Positions 43,059-53,140 are shown, numbered from the stretch's first letter. The stretch: DNA of 59,856 nt from Nitrosospira multiformis (GCF_900110185.1 NZ_FOCT01000017.1:1-59856); one strand, 5' to 3'. Notes: generated by a model not told the origin, from the sequence alone. Translations and numbers: made by a program.

Positions 43059-43865
43059 ATGGAACTTCCCCTCTCTTCAGCCCGCGGTCACGCCAATCAT
43101 GCTTCCCAGGCCCCTGAAGCTTCCCTGGTTTTCTCAGGAAAGAGAAGTGAATTCAGAGCGGAAAATCTGAAAAAAAGCTACAAGTCGCGCACGGTGGTGC
43201 ATGATGTTTCCCTTTCGGTTAAAAGCGGAGAAGTCGTTGGCTTGCTGGGGCCCAATGGCGCAGGCAAGACCACCTGTTTTTACATGATGGTGGGCCTTGT
43301 ACCGCTGGATGGGGGCAGCATCGTCCTCGATGAGCTTGACCTCAGCCAGATGCCCATGCATGAGCGCGCACGCCTTGGTTTGAGCTATCTACCGCAAGAG
43401 GCTTCGATTTTCAGGCGACTCTCGGTAGCCGACAATATTCGCGCTGTACTGGAATTGAAAAACCATGGGGCTGACGAGATGCAGCAGCATCTCGACAATT
43501 TGCTGCATGATTTGCATATCAGTCATATACGCAACAGTGCGGCCATCAGTTTGTCCGGCGGGGAACGGCGGCGTGTTGAAATTGCCCGGGCGCTGGCGAC
43601 AGGGCCACATTTCATCTTGCTGGATGAGCCGTTTGCCGGAGTGGATCCCATTGCCGTGCTGGACATTCAGAAAATTATCCGCTTTCTGAAGGAGCGGGGC
43701 ATCGGTGTGCTGATCACCGACCATAATGTCCGGGAAACATTAGGAATCTGCGACCATGCCTACATCATAAGCGACGGCAGGGTGCTTGCGAGCGGCAGTC
43801 CAGACGAAATCATTTATAATGAAAATGTGAGAAAAGTCTATCTAGGAGAACATTTCCGCCTTTGA
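43059..43865 (+). CDS. lptB: LPS export ATP-binding protein LptB
   Basis: 268 residues, about 27 longer at the N-terminus than the E. coli protein, so a later start is possible. Walker A is GPNGAGKT (64-71), the Q-loop is in [10 protein letters not shown], the signature is LSGGERRR and Walker B is [13 protein letters not shown]. It powers LPS extraction as part of LptB2FG. lptF and lptG are not in this window. It is followed by rpoN, a very common neighbour. Confidence 0.96.
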   Translation: MELPLSSARGHANHASQAPEASLVFSGKRSEFRAENLKKSYKSRTVVHDVSLSVKSGEVVGLLGPNGAGKTTCFYMMVGLVPLDGGSIVLDELDLSQMPMHERARLGLSYLPQEASIFRRLSVADNIRAVLELKNHGADEMQQHLDNLLHDLHISHIRNSAAISLSGGERRRVEIARALATGPHFILLDEPFAGVDPIAVLDIQKIIRFLKERGIGVLITDHNVRETLGICDHAYIISDGRVLASGSPDEIIYNENVRKVYLGEHFRL

Positions 43866-43915
43866 AAATAAAGCTTCGCTTTACCTGAAACCGGCTTTAT
43901 CGCTGTTTTTCCAAT

Positions 43916-45382
43916 ATGAAACCAACTCTTCAAGTCAAGCTGTCGCAACATCTGGCGCTCACGCCGCAATTGCAGCAGTCCATCCGGTTATTGCAACTCT
44001 CCACGATAGAGTTGAACCAGGAGATAGAGCGCATCGTGCAGGAGAATCCCCTTCTGGAACTTGATGACAGCATCGGCAACGACAGTACGGATTATCATAA
44101 CGTCATACCGGAGGAGTTGGCCGCACCGTTGCCAAATGAGCTGGAGGTTGCCGAGGAAAGCATCCCTATTCTCTCCGTCGAAGCAGAAACCGATGTGAAG
44201 CAGCCGCTCGACGAGCGGGAGTGGCTTCCGGATGACAGCGTTTTTCGACACAACCGGGACGATGAGGACGAACGTGATATTCCGCAGCAAGCGGTGGAAC
44301 CTCCGAATCTGCGCGACCACCTCAACTCGCAGCTCAGCCTGAGCCAGATCTCCCAACGCGATAGAAAGATCACCGGATTACTGATCGACAGCCTGGATGA
44401 TGATGGCTATCTCGTCCAGGACCTGGAAGAATTGGTCGATCTGTTGCCCGCCGAGCTATCAATAGATATCGACGACCTGCACATTGCCCTCGAACATTTG
44501 CAGCACCTGGATCCCCCCGGCATCGGTGCGCGCAACTTGAGAGAATGCCTCGTCATGCAACTGCAGGCGCTGCCCCCCGATACGCCCTACCTGCAGCAGG
44601 CATTGGCGCTAGTGAACAATCATCTTGAAAGTCTGGCATCCCGAGACTTCAGCGCCATCAAGCGGGTGCTGCACTGCAACGACGACTGTCTTCGTTCCGT
44701 CCAGCAGATGATAACGCGGTTGAATCCGAGACCGGCCACGGCCTTCAGCTCCGCAGTTGCCTGCTACATCGTACCTGACGTCATTGTGACCAAAGTCGGC
44801 GGTTCCTGGGTAGCCAGCCTTAACCCGGAAGCAATGCCGCGTCTCAGGATCAACCGGCTCTATGCCGAGATCCTGAAAGGATGCAATGATGACTCTACCC
44901 GTCGGCTGATCAGCCAATTGCACGAAGCAAAATGGCTGGTAAAGAACGTACAACAGCGTTTCAACACCATCCTCAAGGCCTCGGCAGCCATTGTGGAACG
45001 CCAGCAGCAGTTTTTCGAGCATGGAGCAGTTGCGATGCGTCCGATGGTATTGCGGGAAATCGCCGATGTGTTGAATCTGCATGAATCCACCATTTCGCGG
45101 GTTACCACGCAGAAATTCATGCGTACGCCGCGCGGTATTTTCGAATTGAAGTATTTTTTTGGCAGCCACGTATCAACGGATAGTGGCGGTGCCTGCTCCG
45201 CCACCGCCATTCGCGCGTTGATCAAGCAAATGATCAGCGCAGAAAACTCGAGGAAGCCGCTCAGCGATAATCAGATCTCGGAGGTCCTGGGGCAGCAGGG
45301 TATCATGGTTGCTCGCCGTACCGTGGCAAAATATCGGGAGTCCTTGCAAATTCCTTCCGTCAATCTTCGGAAATCGTTTTAA
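43916..45382 (+). CDS. rpoN: RNA polymerase sigma-54 factor
   Basis: 488 residues. Region I is glutamine- and leucine-rich (LKVKLSQHLALTPQLQQSIR-like start LQVKLSQHLALTPQLQQ), then a Glu/Asp-rich region II, a core-binding domain and a helix-turn-helix. The RpoN box ARRTVAKYRE is at residues 466-475. It directs transcription from -24/-12 promoters with enhancer-binding activators. It lies in the same direction as lptB and hpf, as in many Proteobacteria. Confidence 0.97.
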   Translation: MKPTLQVKLSQHLALTPQLQQSIRLLQLSTIELNQEIERIVQENPLLELDDSIGNDSTDYHNVIPEELAAPLPNELEVAEESIPILSVEAETDVKQPLDEREWLPDDSVFRHNRDDEDERDIPQQAVEPPNLRDHLNSQLSLSQISQRDRKITGLLIDSLDDDGYLVQDLEELVDLLPAELSIDIDDLHIALEHLQHLDPPGIGARNLRECLVMQLQALPPDTPYLQQALALVNNHLESLASRDFSAIKRVLHCNDDCLRSVQQMITRLNPRPATAFSSAVACYIVPDVIVTKVGGSWVASLNPEAMPRLRINRLYAEILKGCNDDSTRRLISQLHEAKWLVKNVQQRFNTILKASAAIVERQQQFFEHGAVAMRPMVLREIADVLNLHESTISRVTTQKFMRTPRGIFELKYFFGSHVSTDSGGACSATAIRALIKQMISAENSRKPLSDNQISEVLGQQGIMVARRTVAKYRESLQIPSVNLRKSF

Positions 45383-45409
45383 CCCCAGTTCATTTCATAG
45401 GAGCCACAA

Positions 45410-45712
45410 ATGAACACCCATGTCACAGGTCGGCAAGTCGAAATCACCCCTCCATTGCGCGATTATGTTGTTTCCAAATTGAGCCGGATCACTCAACGTT
45501 TCGACCAGATTGTGGATATCACAGTGACCCTTTCCGTGGAAAAACTGGAGCACAAGGCGGAGGCGCTGGCCCGGGTGCCTGGCAATGATATTTTTGTCGA
45601 GGCAGGCAGCACCGATATGTATGCTTCCATAGATAATCTCGTTGATAAACTCGATCGTCAATTGGTCCGCCGCAAGGAGAAAAATGAAAGCCAACGCACG
45701 GATGCCGTTTAA
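45410..45712 (+). CDS. hpf: Ribosome hibernation promoting factor (short form)
   Basis: 100 residues of the HPF/YfiA fold: THVTGRQVEITPPLRDYVVS, then RFDQIVDITVTLSVEKLEHK and DIFVEAGSTDMYASIDNLVD. A C-terminal dimerisation domain is absent, so it is the short HPF type, which binds the 30S decoding centre in stationary phase. AGGAGCC precedes the ATG. In many relatives ptsN would follow, but here only 132 bases separate it from hprK. Confidence 0.94.
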   Translation: MNTHVTGRQVEITPPLRDYVVSKLSRITQRFDQIVDITVTLSVEKLEHKAEALARVPGNDIFVEAGSTDMYASIDNLVDKLDRQLVRRKEKNESQRTDAV

Positions 45713-45844
45713 GGAATTGCGGATCAGGGCAATCTGAATCAACGATCAGGTGTAGCAACGATAAAGAGTTCTGCATCAACGGACTCAACACCGCTTTTCG
45801 CTCCGAAACCGTGAACTTGTTCCGGAACTCCCGGGAAGAAGCTC

Positions 45845-46831
45845 ATGATTTTTCCCAATCCTGATAATCGGGAGGTACTCAACCAGATGGTCGGAATCGA
45901 CGCCAGACAGCTTTTCGAGGAAAAACGCCAGAAACTGGATCTCACCTGGGAAGCGGGACGGGATGGAGGCGACAGGAGTCTCGATAATGAAGCGATCGCG
46001 CGTTCGACGCAGGGGATGATCGGACACCTCAATTTCATCCATCCCAACTGGATTCAGGTACTGAGCGAAACCGAGGCCGAATATCTCAACGCGCTCGATC
46101 CTGCTTCCCTCGAACAACATATGCGCAGGCTTGCCGAAAGCGACATGCTATGCATCATTGTTACGGCGGGCACATGTGTTCCCGATTCCATAAGGTCCCT
46201 GGCGGATTCCACCCGTACCCCTCTCTTCTGTACACCCTACTCCAGTCTCGAGATTCTCTGGATATTACGTCCCTATCTCGGGCGAGTCCTTGCTCCTTCC
46301 TGCAGCAGGCATGGTGTATTGCTCGACGTTCTTGGCCTCGGCGTAATGATTACCGGCGAGAGCAGTGTCGGCAAGAGCGAATTGGCGCTGGAACTGGTGA
46401 GTCGCGGACATGGATTGGTGGCGGATGATGTGGTGGAGCTCTATCGTATTGCGCCGGAAATGCTCGAAGGGCGCTGCCCACCCATGCTGCGCGATTTTCT
46501 CGAAGTACGGGGACTGGGAATGCTGAACATTCGAACGATTTTTGGCGAAACGGCGGTACGGCGCAAAAAAAACATGAAACTCATCGTTCACTTGCAGAAA
46601 CCCAGCAGCACCGATCTCAACGCAATGGAACGGCTGCCAATCAATGATGTCACTGAGAATATCCTGGATGTCAACATCCGGAAAGTCATCATTCCAGTTG
46701 CCGCCGGCCGAAACCTCGCTGTTCTGGTAGAAGCGGCGGTACGGAACTATGTTTTGCAGTTGCGCGGCATAGACAGCGGTCAGGAATTTTTCGCGCGCCA
46801 TCAACAGGAACTCGAGAACGGGCAAACATAA
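45845..46831 (+). CDS. hprK: HPr kinase/phosphorylase
   Basis: 328 residues. Walker A is GESSVGKS at 171-178; the family signature is in EVRGLGMLNIRTIFGE, and the RPYLGRVLAPSCSRHGV segment precedes the kinase core. It phosphorylates a Ser of HPr and also removes the phosphate. In Gram-negatives it is coupled to RapZ and nitrogen-PTS regulation. Met15 (MVGIDARQLFEEKRQK) may be the true start because family members usually begin there and GGAGG lies before it. rapZ follows. Confidence 0.96.
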   Translation: MIFPNPDNREVLNQMVGIDARQLFEEKRQKLDLTWEAGRDGGDRSLDNEAIARSTQGMIGHLNFIHPNWIQVLSETEAEYLNALDPASLEQHMRRLAESDMLCIIVTAGTCVPDSIRSLADSTRTPLFCTPYSSLEILWILRPYLGRVLAPSCSRHGVLLDVLGLGVMITGESSVGKSELALELVSRGHGLVADDVVELYRIAPEMLEGRCPPMLRDFLEVRGLGMLNIRTIFGETAVRRKKNMKLIVHLQKPSSTDLNAMERLPINDVTENILDVNIRKVIIPVAAGRNLAVLVEAAVRNYVLQLRGIDSGQEFFARHQQELENGQT

Positions 46832-46918
46832 ACACGTGGGCGAAAACAGAGTTAAAACCTTCTCGTCCTTCCCTGCCTTTCCGCTCACGGATATTCTCAT
46901 CCGGTACGATTTGAATCT

Positions 46919-47758
46919 ATGCAGTTGATCGTCATCAGCGGCCTGTCAGGCTCCGGCAAGAGCATTGCGCTTACCGTTCTGGAAGATAACGGCTACTATT
47001 GCGTTGACAACCTTCCGGCCAACCTGCTGCTGGAGGTGACGGTTTATTTGAAGCAATCCGGTCACGAGCGCGTCGCCGTCAGCATTGACGCCAGAAGCCG
47101 CGAAACCTTGCATCTCCTACCACAGCGGTTGGCCGACTTGAGGCGGCAGAAAATGGATATCCACCTGTTGTTTCTCGACACCAAGACGGATACGCTGTTG
47201 AAGCGTTTTTCCGAAACTCGCCGCCGTCATCCACTCAGTGACAATCAATCCACCCTGCCGGAATGCATAGAGATGGAACGCGAGATGCTGCGTGAAATTC
47301 ATGATCTGGCGAACCGCATCGATACCAGTGACTTGAGCGCGAGCTCGCTGCGAGCCTGGATAAGAGATTTCATCGGGCTGGAACCCGGGCGCCTGACGTT
47401 GCTGTTCCAATCTTTTGGCTTCAAGCACGGCATCCCGCTGGACTCCGATATGGTGTTCGATGTTCGCTGCCTTCCCAATCCCCACTATGAGGCCCTTCTG
47501 CGACCTTTGACGGGAAAGGATGGCGCCGTGATCGAATACATGGATGCAAACAGCAGCGTGAATCGCATGTTCGAGGATATTCGCCGATTCGTCGATGACT
47601 GGTTGCCCTGTTTCATCCGCGATAACCGCAATTACCTCACGGTAGCGATCGGCTGCACAGGAGGGCGGCACCGTTCCGTTTATTTCGTGGAGCGGTTGGC
47701 GCGTTATTTTACGGAAAACAATCAGGTTCTGGTACGGCATCGGGAATTGAATGCATAA
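46919..47758 (+). CDS. rapZ: RNase adapter protein RapZ
   Basis: 279 residues. P-loop GLSGSGKS at 8-15, then [39 protein letters not shown] and [17 protein letters not shown] in the C-terminal domain. In E. coli RapZ guides RNase E to the GlmZ RNA and senses glucosamine-6-phosphate; in betaproteobacteria its role is less clear. Placed directly after hprK. Confidence 0.96.
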   Translation: MQLIVISGLSGSGKSIALTVLEDNGYYCVDNLPANLLLEVTVYLKQSGHERVAVSIDARSRETLHLLPQRLADLRRQKMDIHLLFLDTKTDTLLKRFSETRRRHPLSDNQSTLPECIEMEREMLREIHDLANRIDTSDLSASSLRAWIRDFIGLEPGRLTLLFQSFGFKHGIPLDSDMVFDVRCLPNPHYEALLRPLTGKDGAVIEYMDANSSVNRMFEDIRRFVDDWLPCFIRDNRNYLTVAIGCTGGRHRSVYFVERLARYFTENNQVLVRHRELNA

Positions 47759-47842
47759 AACGCTATTCGCCCCCTGCGACATTGCAGCCCTGTCGGCGAA
47801 CAGGACCTCCCCGGTCGCCGATTACTTATCCATTTCCAGACA

Positions 47843-48478
47843 TTGAATTCCCGCGCCAGTACATCGAAAACTGTCACGCTTGCTTTTACCGGCGCGTCCG
47901 GCATGCCCTATGGCATGCGTTTGCTGGAACTGTTGCTCGCAGCCGGCACTCGCGTCTACCTGATGTATTCCCAGGCAGCGCAGATCGTGGCTCACCAGGA
48001 AATGCAACTGGTATTGCCTTCTCGCGCCAGGGAAGCCGAGGAGCTGTTGCGTCGGCGTTTCAGTACTGAACAGGACCAGTTACGCGTGTTCGGACGGGAG
48101 GATTGGTTGGCTCCGGTTGCCTCCGGCTCCAACCCGGCTGACGCAATGGTGGTTTGCCCCTGCACCATGGGTACGCTTGCTGCAATTGCCGCAGGAATGA
48201 GTCAAAAGCTGATTGAACGTTCAGCGGACGTAATGCTGAAGGAAAACCGGAAGCTCATCCTCGTACCCCGGGAGACCCCATTTTCCGCCATTCACCTCGA
48301 AAATATGCTGAAGCTTGCGCGTAGCGGCGCAATAATCCTTCCGCCCAATCCCGGCTTCTATCATCACCCCCGGGACATTCACGACATGGTGGATTTTGTA
48401 GTGGCGCGTATCCTCGATCATGTGGGAGTCGCCCATACGCTCATGCCGCGCTGGGGAGAAGAAGGTACTGCGGATTGA
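47843..48478 (+). CDS. ubiX: Flavin prenyltransferase UbiX
   Basis: 211 residues from a TTG start. TLAFTGASGMPYGMRLLELL is the FMN-binding start; ASGSNPADAMVVCPCTMGTLAAIAAG and RKLILVPRETPFSAIHLENML are the family core. It prenylates FMN to make the cofactor of UbiD, needed for ubiquinone synthesis. It ends the plus-strand run; the next gene converges with it after 31 bases. Confidence 0.95.
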   Translation: MNSRASTSKTVTLAFTGASGMPYGMRLLELLLAAGTRVYLMYSQAAQIVAHQEMQLVLPSRAREAEELLRRRFSTEQDQLRVFGREDWLAPVASGSNPADAMVVCPCTMGTLAAIAAGMSQKLIERSADVMLKENRKLILVPRETPFSAIHLENMLKLARSGAIILPPNPGFYHHPRDIHDMVDFVVARILDHVGVAHTLMPRWGEEGTAD

Positions 48479-48509
48479 ATTCGGCTTGGCGCGTTCTCGT
48501 GCCGCTGAA

Positions 48510-49166
48510 CTATCCTTGGGTCTCCTTGATTTCTCCTGTCCTTGCGGTGAGAATATCGGCGCATTGGCCAGCAGAAACGGATTTCAATCCCCTGTGGGTT
48601 GCATGATAAATTCCCGCCTCGGTGACAACGAAATCCATGGGAATATCGTGTGCGTGGGGATGCAAATTTTCCAGGCGGAGAATTTCGAACGCAACACCGA
48701 TAGCGAGCGGACGCGGCTTCATGACGGCTAGCGTACGATCGAAATAACCGCTGCCGTACCCCAAGCGAAAGCCAAGTTTGTCGAAGCCGATCATGGGAAT
48801 GATCAAAGCATCCACTGTTACCAGATCGGTATTGTCAGGTACCGGAATATCATAAGCGCCTATTTTCATGGGCGCTTCCTGCCACCACTTGCGGAAACGA
48901 AGTGGCTCATGTTTATTCACTACCTCGGGGAGCGCAAGCGTGGCGCCCCGGGTCTGGAAAAAAAACATGAGCGGACGGGGATCATATTCGCCTCGATGAG
49001 GCCAGCAAAACCCGACAGTACTTGTCCGTAGCGCGAGAAAGCCTTGTTTCAGCAGCTCGGTAATGGCAGCGCTCCAGCGACGATGGTCGGCTTCGCCTAT
49101 GCATTCCCTGGCCGCCATCAGTTCCGCGCGCTGGTGCCTTCTCCAGTCCTTCCAGTTATTCATCAC
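48510..49166 (-). CDS. 5-formyltetrahydrofolate cyclo-ligase
   Basis: 218 residues. VGFCWPHRGEYDPRPLM lies in the folate part, and PMIGFDKLGFRLGYGSGYFDRTL is the ATP-binding family motif. It turns 5-formyl- into 5,10-methenyltetrahydrofolate. Codons 1-10 are basic and aromatic. Same strand as mutY, 20 bases downstream of it, so the two are probably cotranscribed. Often called ygfA or fau. Confidence 0.94.
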   Translation of the reverse strand: MMNNWKDWRRHQRAELMAARECIGEADHRRWSAAITELLKQGFLALRTSTVGFCWPHRGEYDPRPLMFFFQTRGATLALPEVVNKHEPLRFRKWWQEAPMKIGAYDIPVPDNTDLVTVDALIIPMIGFDKLGFRLGYGSGYFDRTLAVMKPRPLAIGVAFEILRLENLHPHAHDIPMDFVVTEAGIYHATHRGLKSVSAGQCADILTARTGEIKETQG

Positions 49167-49186
49167 TCTTTCGAATATATACTCGG

Positions 49187-50341
49187 TCAGTTATCTGCCA
49201 TAGCCAGAATTTCAAGCGGCTCTGTTTGAGATGCATATTGTAGAAGTACTTTCCTCACGGGGGAGGGAATGGCAGCTTTCAGCGTATCCTCCGCCCTCAT
49301 CCATACACAGGGATTCCCGGGCTGCGATAAGGCCTCTGGTGCCAAGTCGTCCGGCGGGGGGGAAATGACCTGCAGGATGAGCGGATAAATCCGCAATCTG
49401 AAGTGGGTAAAGGTGTGAGTGAGCGCTTCCATCTGTGAGATTGGGCGCACATTTATCCCGAACCGCAGGCAGTATTCAATCACATTCTCATTCATCCCCA
49501 CCTCTGGCAAGCTCCACAGCGTACCCCAGATCCCCGCGCTCGGCCGTTTTTCCAACAGAATCTTGCCCTGTACCACCATCAGCAGCAGCACCACTTCCCT
49601 TTCCGGCAATATCTTCCTCGGCCGAGGGGTGGGCAGGCTACCGGCTCGGTTATCCCTGAACGCAATACACTCCAAGCGAAGCGGGCATGAGACACACCTG
49701 GGGCGGGCGCGGGTGCAGATAGTTGCACCCAGGTCCATCAGCGCCTGGGTATAGGCCTCAATATCGCGTTCGATCGGGCTCTCATCTCTCTTTGGCAGCA
49801 ATGCTTCCGCTTTTTGCCACAACTGCGCTTCCACCTGCTTTTCGCCCGGGTAACCCTCGATTCCGAAGCAACGCGAAAGAATGCGTTTCACATTGCCGTC
49901 GAGGATCGCGGCTCGCTTTCCGAATGCAAATACCGCAATTGCCGCAGCGGTGGAGCGGCCGATTCCCGGAAGCTGACGAATGATGTCAACCTCCTCGGGA
50001 AAAATTCCGCCATGCTCTCCCACAATCCGCTGCGCCGCTTTATGCAGGTTCCTCGCACGTGAGTAGTAGCCCAATCCGCTCCACTGTACCATTACCTCAT
50101 CCAGCGATGCGGAGGCAAGACTTTGTATGTCGGGGAAGCATTGCAGAAATCGCCGGTAATAGGGAATAACTGTTCCCACCTGCGTTTGCTGCAGCATGAT
50201 TTCAGAGAGCCAGATGGGATAGGCGTCACGCGTGTTCTGCCAAGGCAGATGGTGGCGGCCATGCTCGCGCTGCCAGCGGATGAGTCTGGTGGCGAAAGAA
50301 TTCGCAATAGAATCCGAAATATCTCCTCCCGCGCTCATCAA
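49187..50341 (-). CDS. mutY: Adenine DNA glycosylase MutY
   Basis: 384 residues. It removes adenine mispaired with 8-oxoguanine. The catalytic Glu47 (LSEIMLQQTQV) and Asp148 (AAILDGNVKR) are present, with helix-hairpin-helix QLPGIGRSTAAAI before the latter. The iron-sulfur cysteines are Cys209, 216, 219 and 225. The C-terminal NUDIX-like domain that reads oxoG is included (IWGTLWSLPE). It overlaps the AsmA-like gene by four bases. Confidence 0.96.
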   Translation of the reverse strand: MMSAGGDISDSIANSFATRLIRWQREHGRHHLPWQNTRDAYPIWLSEIMLQQTQVGTVIPYYRRFLQCFPDIQSLASASLDEVMVQWSGLGYYSRARNLHKAAQRIVGEHGGIFPEEVDIIRQLPGIGRSTAAAIAVFAFGKRAAILDGNVKRILSRCFGIEGYPGEKQVEAQLWQKAEALLPKRDESPIERDIEAYTQALMDLGATICTRARPRCVSCPLRLECIAFRDNRAGSLPTPRPRKILPEREVVLLLMVVQGKILLEKRPSAGIWGTLWSLPEVGMNENVIEYCLRFGINVRPISQMEALTHTFTHFRLRIYPLILQVISPPPDDLAPEALSQPGNPCVWMRAEDTLKAAIPSPVRKVLLQYASQTEPLEILAMADN

Positions 50342-51858
50342 GGTCGTATGTCCACTCTGACCTTCGATGCCGTGAAGTCGCCCGCCTTCAATACGCCTAC
50401 CCGAATCGACCCTTCCACGTTCAAGCCCTCCAGATCATCCAGCACGTTTAATTCGAATGAGCGCTCCGGGTGGCTGGCTTTTTGTCGCTGCTGCCCATCT
50501 TGCTGTCGCGCCGAAAAACGGTCCAGATTCAGTTCATCGATATCCGCTTCAAAAGCGAGGTGCGGCGGAATGAAGCCGCTTGCCGAAAATATCGCCGTGA
50601 TATTACTGTCTGCCAAGGTTCCGTTCAGCTTTGTCCACGCATTGCCGGCCAAGCCGTCAAGGGAGGCGCTGCCGAAGAAGCTTCCTTGAATGCCATTCGC
50701 GGGGAGACTTGCACTATTCGCCTCGATTTCTGCTTTCAGTTCTGGCAGCCTCAGCCAAAGCGCCTGGATATTGCCGCCAAGTGGCGAGGAAAAATGGGCC
50801 TTTATAACTCGGCCTTCGCTTTCTGATTCCAGATCGGCCGAGAACCCCTCACTCCGGAACTCCGCCAGGGTGCCCTGTATCGACGAAAGAGAAAACTTTC
50901 CGCGGGTCAGACTATGGGACCTGTTAATTTGTGCCACTCCCAAAACTTTATCCGCGGTCACTTTCTGTCCCTTCAAGCCTAGATGAATGGCATTCACTCC
51001 AATATTAAAACTGCTGTCAACGTTTCTTATTCCAGCATCGAAGATGAATTCCTCGGCACCAAATTCCCCTCCTTCTTCCAAAAAGCTGGCAGAAAAATTT
51101 CCGCTCGACTGGATGAGCAATCGGGCTGTACCCGGAAGCTGCGCCTCGGCAGCGAGTTTCATCCCATTGAGTGCTAAATACTGCCTTTCTGCGTTCAAAG
51201 TCAGGTGAAAACGTACACGGGTTGTTATATCAACTTCAGCACGCTCAGGATGAGCTATGTTAAATGCCAATTCCACTTTGCTGCGAATTGCATCATCTCC
51301 GGAATCCGCTCGTTGGTCCGCCCGGTCAGCTTCCAATCCAACGTTTCTGAATACCAAATGCGTATCGCTGCCTTCATCGCGGAAGGCGAGCAGGGTTTTT
51401 TCCATATGTACCCGCCCTATATCGAATCGGAAGCGTTCCCGTTGCTCCTCGCTCCTGATCAGATCATCGATGTTCGTGCTGCCATCGGAAAAACGGATCA
51501 GATTGGCTTTCAGCCCTGTGATATTGATTTCGTCCAGCACCAGTTCCTTTCGAAGCAATGGCAGGATTTCAAGAGAAACGTGAGCCTTCTCTATGGTCGC
51601 GAATTCTTCGTCACTGTTATGTTCACTAAGGGAAAGTCCGGTGAGTTTCAAGCCAGGACTGGGAAAGAACGCAAGCGCAATGGGACCATCGAGCCTCAGT
51701 AGCCGCTCCTTTTTCTCTTTCACGAGCCGGATGATCTCTGGCTTGTATGCATTGGGATCAAAAATGACAACAATATAAATGATGCTGCCCAGCAGCAGAA
51801 TCGTTAAGCCGGCAAACAGGAAGAAAGCCCATCTGGTACAGTGGGGGTAGCGGTTCAT
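50338..51858 (-). CDS. AsmA family protein
   Basis: 506 residues. One N-terminal membrane helix (WAFFLFAGLTILLLGSIIYI) is followed by DPNAYKPEIIRLVKEKKERLLRL, then LDGPIALAFFPSPGLKLTGLSL, the standard AsmA opening. The rest is beta-strand-rich. E. coli AsmA is 617 residues, so this is a short form. Members are thought to carry phospholipids between membranes. It is first of a probable operon with mutY and the cyclo-ligase. Confidence 0.92.
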   Translation of the reverse strand: MNRYPHCTRWAFFLFAGLTILLLGSIIYIVVIFDPNAYKPEIIRLVKEKKERLLRLDGPIALAFFPSPGLKLTGLSLSEHNSDEEFATIEKAHVSLEILPLLRKELVLDEINITGLKANLIRFSDGSTNIDDLIRSEEQRERFRFDIGRVHMEKTLLAFRDEGSDTHLVFRNVGLEADRADQRADSGDDAIRSKVELAFNIAHPERAEVDITTRVRFHLTLNAERQYLALNGMKLAAEAQLPGTARLLIQSSGNFSASFLEEGGEFGAEEFIFDAGIRNVDSSFNIGVNAIHLGLKGQKVTADKVLGVAQINRSHSLTRGKFSLSSIQGTLAEFRSEGFSADLESESEGRVIKAHFSSPLGGNIQALWLRLPELKAEIEANSASLPANGIQGSFFGSASLDGLAGNAWTKLNGTLADSNITAIFSASGFIPPHLAFEADIDELNLDRFSARQQDGQQRQKASHPERSFELNVLDDLEGLNVEGSIRVGVLKAGDFTASKVRVDIRP

Positions 51859-51871
51859 AGGCGGGGAGAAA

Positions 51872-51945
51872 TGGAGCGGGTGAAGGGAATCGAACCCTCG
51901 TCGTAAGCTTGGGAAGCTTCTGCTCTGCCATTGAGCTACACCCGC
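51872..51945 (-). tRNA. tRNA-Gly (CCC)
   Basis: 74 bases on the minus strand, from GCGGGTG at 51945 to CCA at 51874-51872. The acceptor pairs GCGGGTG with CACCCGC; the D arm is GCTC/GAGC; the anticodon loop is TTCCCAA, giving anticodon CCC. The T arm has GGTTCGAATCC. The 3' CCA is encoded. The first anticodon-stem pair (G-A) is a mismatch. It lies between the AsmA gene and the right accessory block, and it may be an integration site for mobile DNA. Confidence 0.95.
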
Positions 51946-51959
51946 CGCATAGCTGCGGA

Positions 51960-52157
51960 TTATACGGAAACTAAGCCATAAATGGCAGTGGCCGTTTCCT
52001 TATTCGAAACCAGGTTCTTCATTCGGGTACGCACTGACTTTTCCTGGTCGTTGGCTGCCTTGGCAGCCTCGTTAGTCTTTTGCGTCCTCTTCACATACAG
52101 CCCCAATCGCCCATCACGCCGTTTATCCGGGCGAAGTTCGGGGTACGGAAAGCACAC
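51960..52157 (-). CDS. Possible small basic protein beside the tRNA
   Basis: 65 codons, rich in Arg, Lys and Asp/Asn: CFPYPELRPDKRRDGRLGLY, then QKTNEAAKAANDQEKSVRTRM. It ends 14 bases upstream of the tRNA gene. I do not recognise it. The initiator would be GTG and the ribosome site is unclear. It may be chance. Confidence 0.3.
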   Translation of the reverse strand: MCFPYPELRPDKRRDGRLGLYVKRTQKTNEAAKAANDQEKSVRTRMKNLVSNKETATAIYGLVSV

Positions 52158-52228
52158 TATGTAAGACAGTTAAACCGCTTCATCATGATGCTGAACCCCT
52201 CTGACTACAATCGCTAGCACGCTAACCT

Positions 52229-53140
52229 CTATTGATCCCGTTCAAATATGGGAAGTTTCGCTCCACAATTCTGGCAAAATCTTGCGTTCTCTTCCAGTCC
52301 TGTTGTTAGGCACTCAGGGCAGGTCCGAGTATTTGGCGGGCGTTTCATCGCGAACCGTTGAGCAGTCATTTCCGAAGTGATAATTCCAGTTGGGACAGCA
52401 AGGATACTCCACCCGACCAGCATGGTGATTGACGTAATGGCGCGTCCCAGATCAGTTTGAGGGGTAATATCGCCAAACCCAACGGTTGTGACCGCTGTAA
52501 TAGCGAAATAGACCGATGTCGGAATACTGCTAAACGGAGAATTCGGACCTCCTTCTATTACATACAGCAGGGTGCCATTCAAAATCACCACGATCGCTAC
52601 CACAGACAGGAAAATCAGGATTTTGCGCCTGCTCGCTATGATTGCGCTGCCCAGCACCGAATACTCCTCCACGTACGCGGTAAGCTTCAGAAGGCGAAAC
52701 ATTCGCAGCAATCGCAGTAGGCGAAGATCGACTAACGCATGCAGTTCCGGTATGAAAAAGGCAGCATATGTTGGAAGGATTGCAAGAAGATCCACTATCC
52801 CAAAAAAACTCCTGGCATATCGCAGGGGATGTTTTACGCACCACAGTCGAGCTATGTATTCGATCGTAAACGCAACAGTGAAAAACCACTCCAGAGCATT
52901 CAGGATTCCACCATATCGGTAGTTAATCTCGGAAACGCTATCGAGCATCACCACGACCACACTTAACAAGATGGCAGCAATGAGCGAAAAATCGAACCAT
53001 CGCCCAGCGCGAGTCTCGGCTTCGAAGATAATTACGAAGAGACGGTCACGAAAGCCGGACTCCGGTTTCCCGAAATACGTGGCAACGTCGCTTCTTGAGA
53101 TCGGCCGTGGCACAACGTTTTCCTGTTCCTGTTTTTTCAT
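52229..53140 (-). CDS. Voltage-gated-type potassium channel
   Basis: 303 residues. Six membrane helices: first FSLIAAILLSVVVVML, then IEYIARLW. The fourth is an arginine-rich voltage-sensor helix (VDLRLLRLLRMFRLLKL). The pore helix and filter TTVGFGDITP lie at about 215-227, then S6. The C-terminal end carries a zinc ribbon of four cysteines (Cys274, 277, 289, 292), a less common addition. It probably conducts K+ across the inner membrane. A broken second channel gene lies next to it. Confidence 0.92.
   Translation of the reverse strand: MKKQEQENVVPRPISRSDVATYFGKPESGFRDRLFVIIFEAETRAGRWFDFSLIAAILLSVVVVMLDSVSEINYRYGGILNALEWFFTVAFTIEYIARLWCVKHPLRYARSFFGIVDLLAILPTYAAFFIPELHALVDLRLLRLLRMFRLLKLTAYVEEYSVLGSAIIASRRKILIFLSVVAIVVILNGTLLYVIEGGPNSPFSSIPTSVYFAITAVTTVGFGDITPQTDLGRAITSITMLVGWSILAVPTGIITSEMTAQRFAMKRPPNTRTCPECLTTGLEENARFCQNCGAKLPIFERDQ

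Noticed and set aside
51960..52157. Idea that the frame beside tRNA-Gly is an integrase end
   Set aside because: The sequence lacks the tyrosine recombinase motifs (R-H-R-Y) and no attachment-site repeat of the tRNA end was found nearby.
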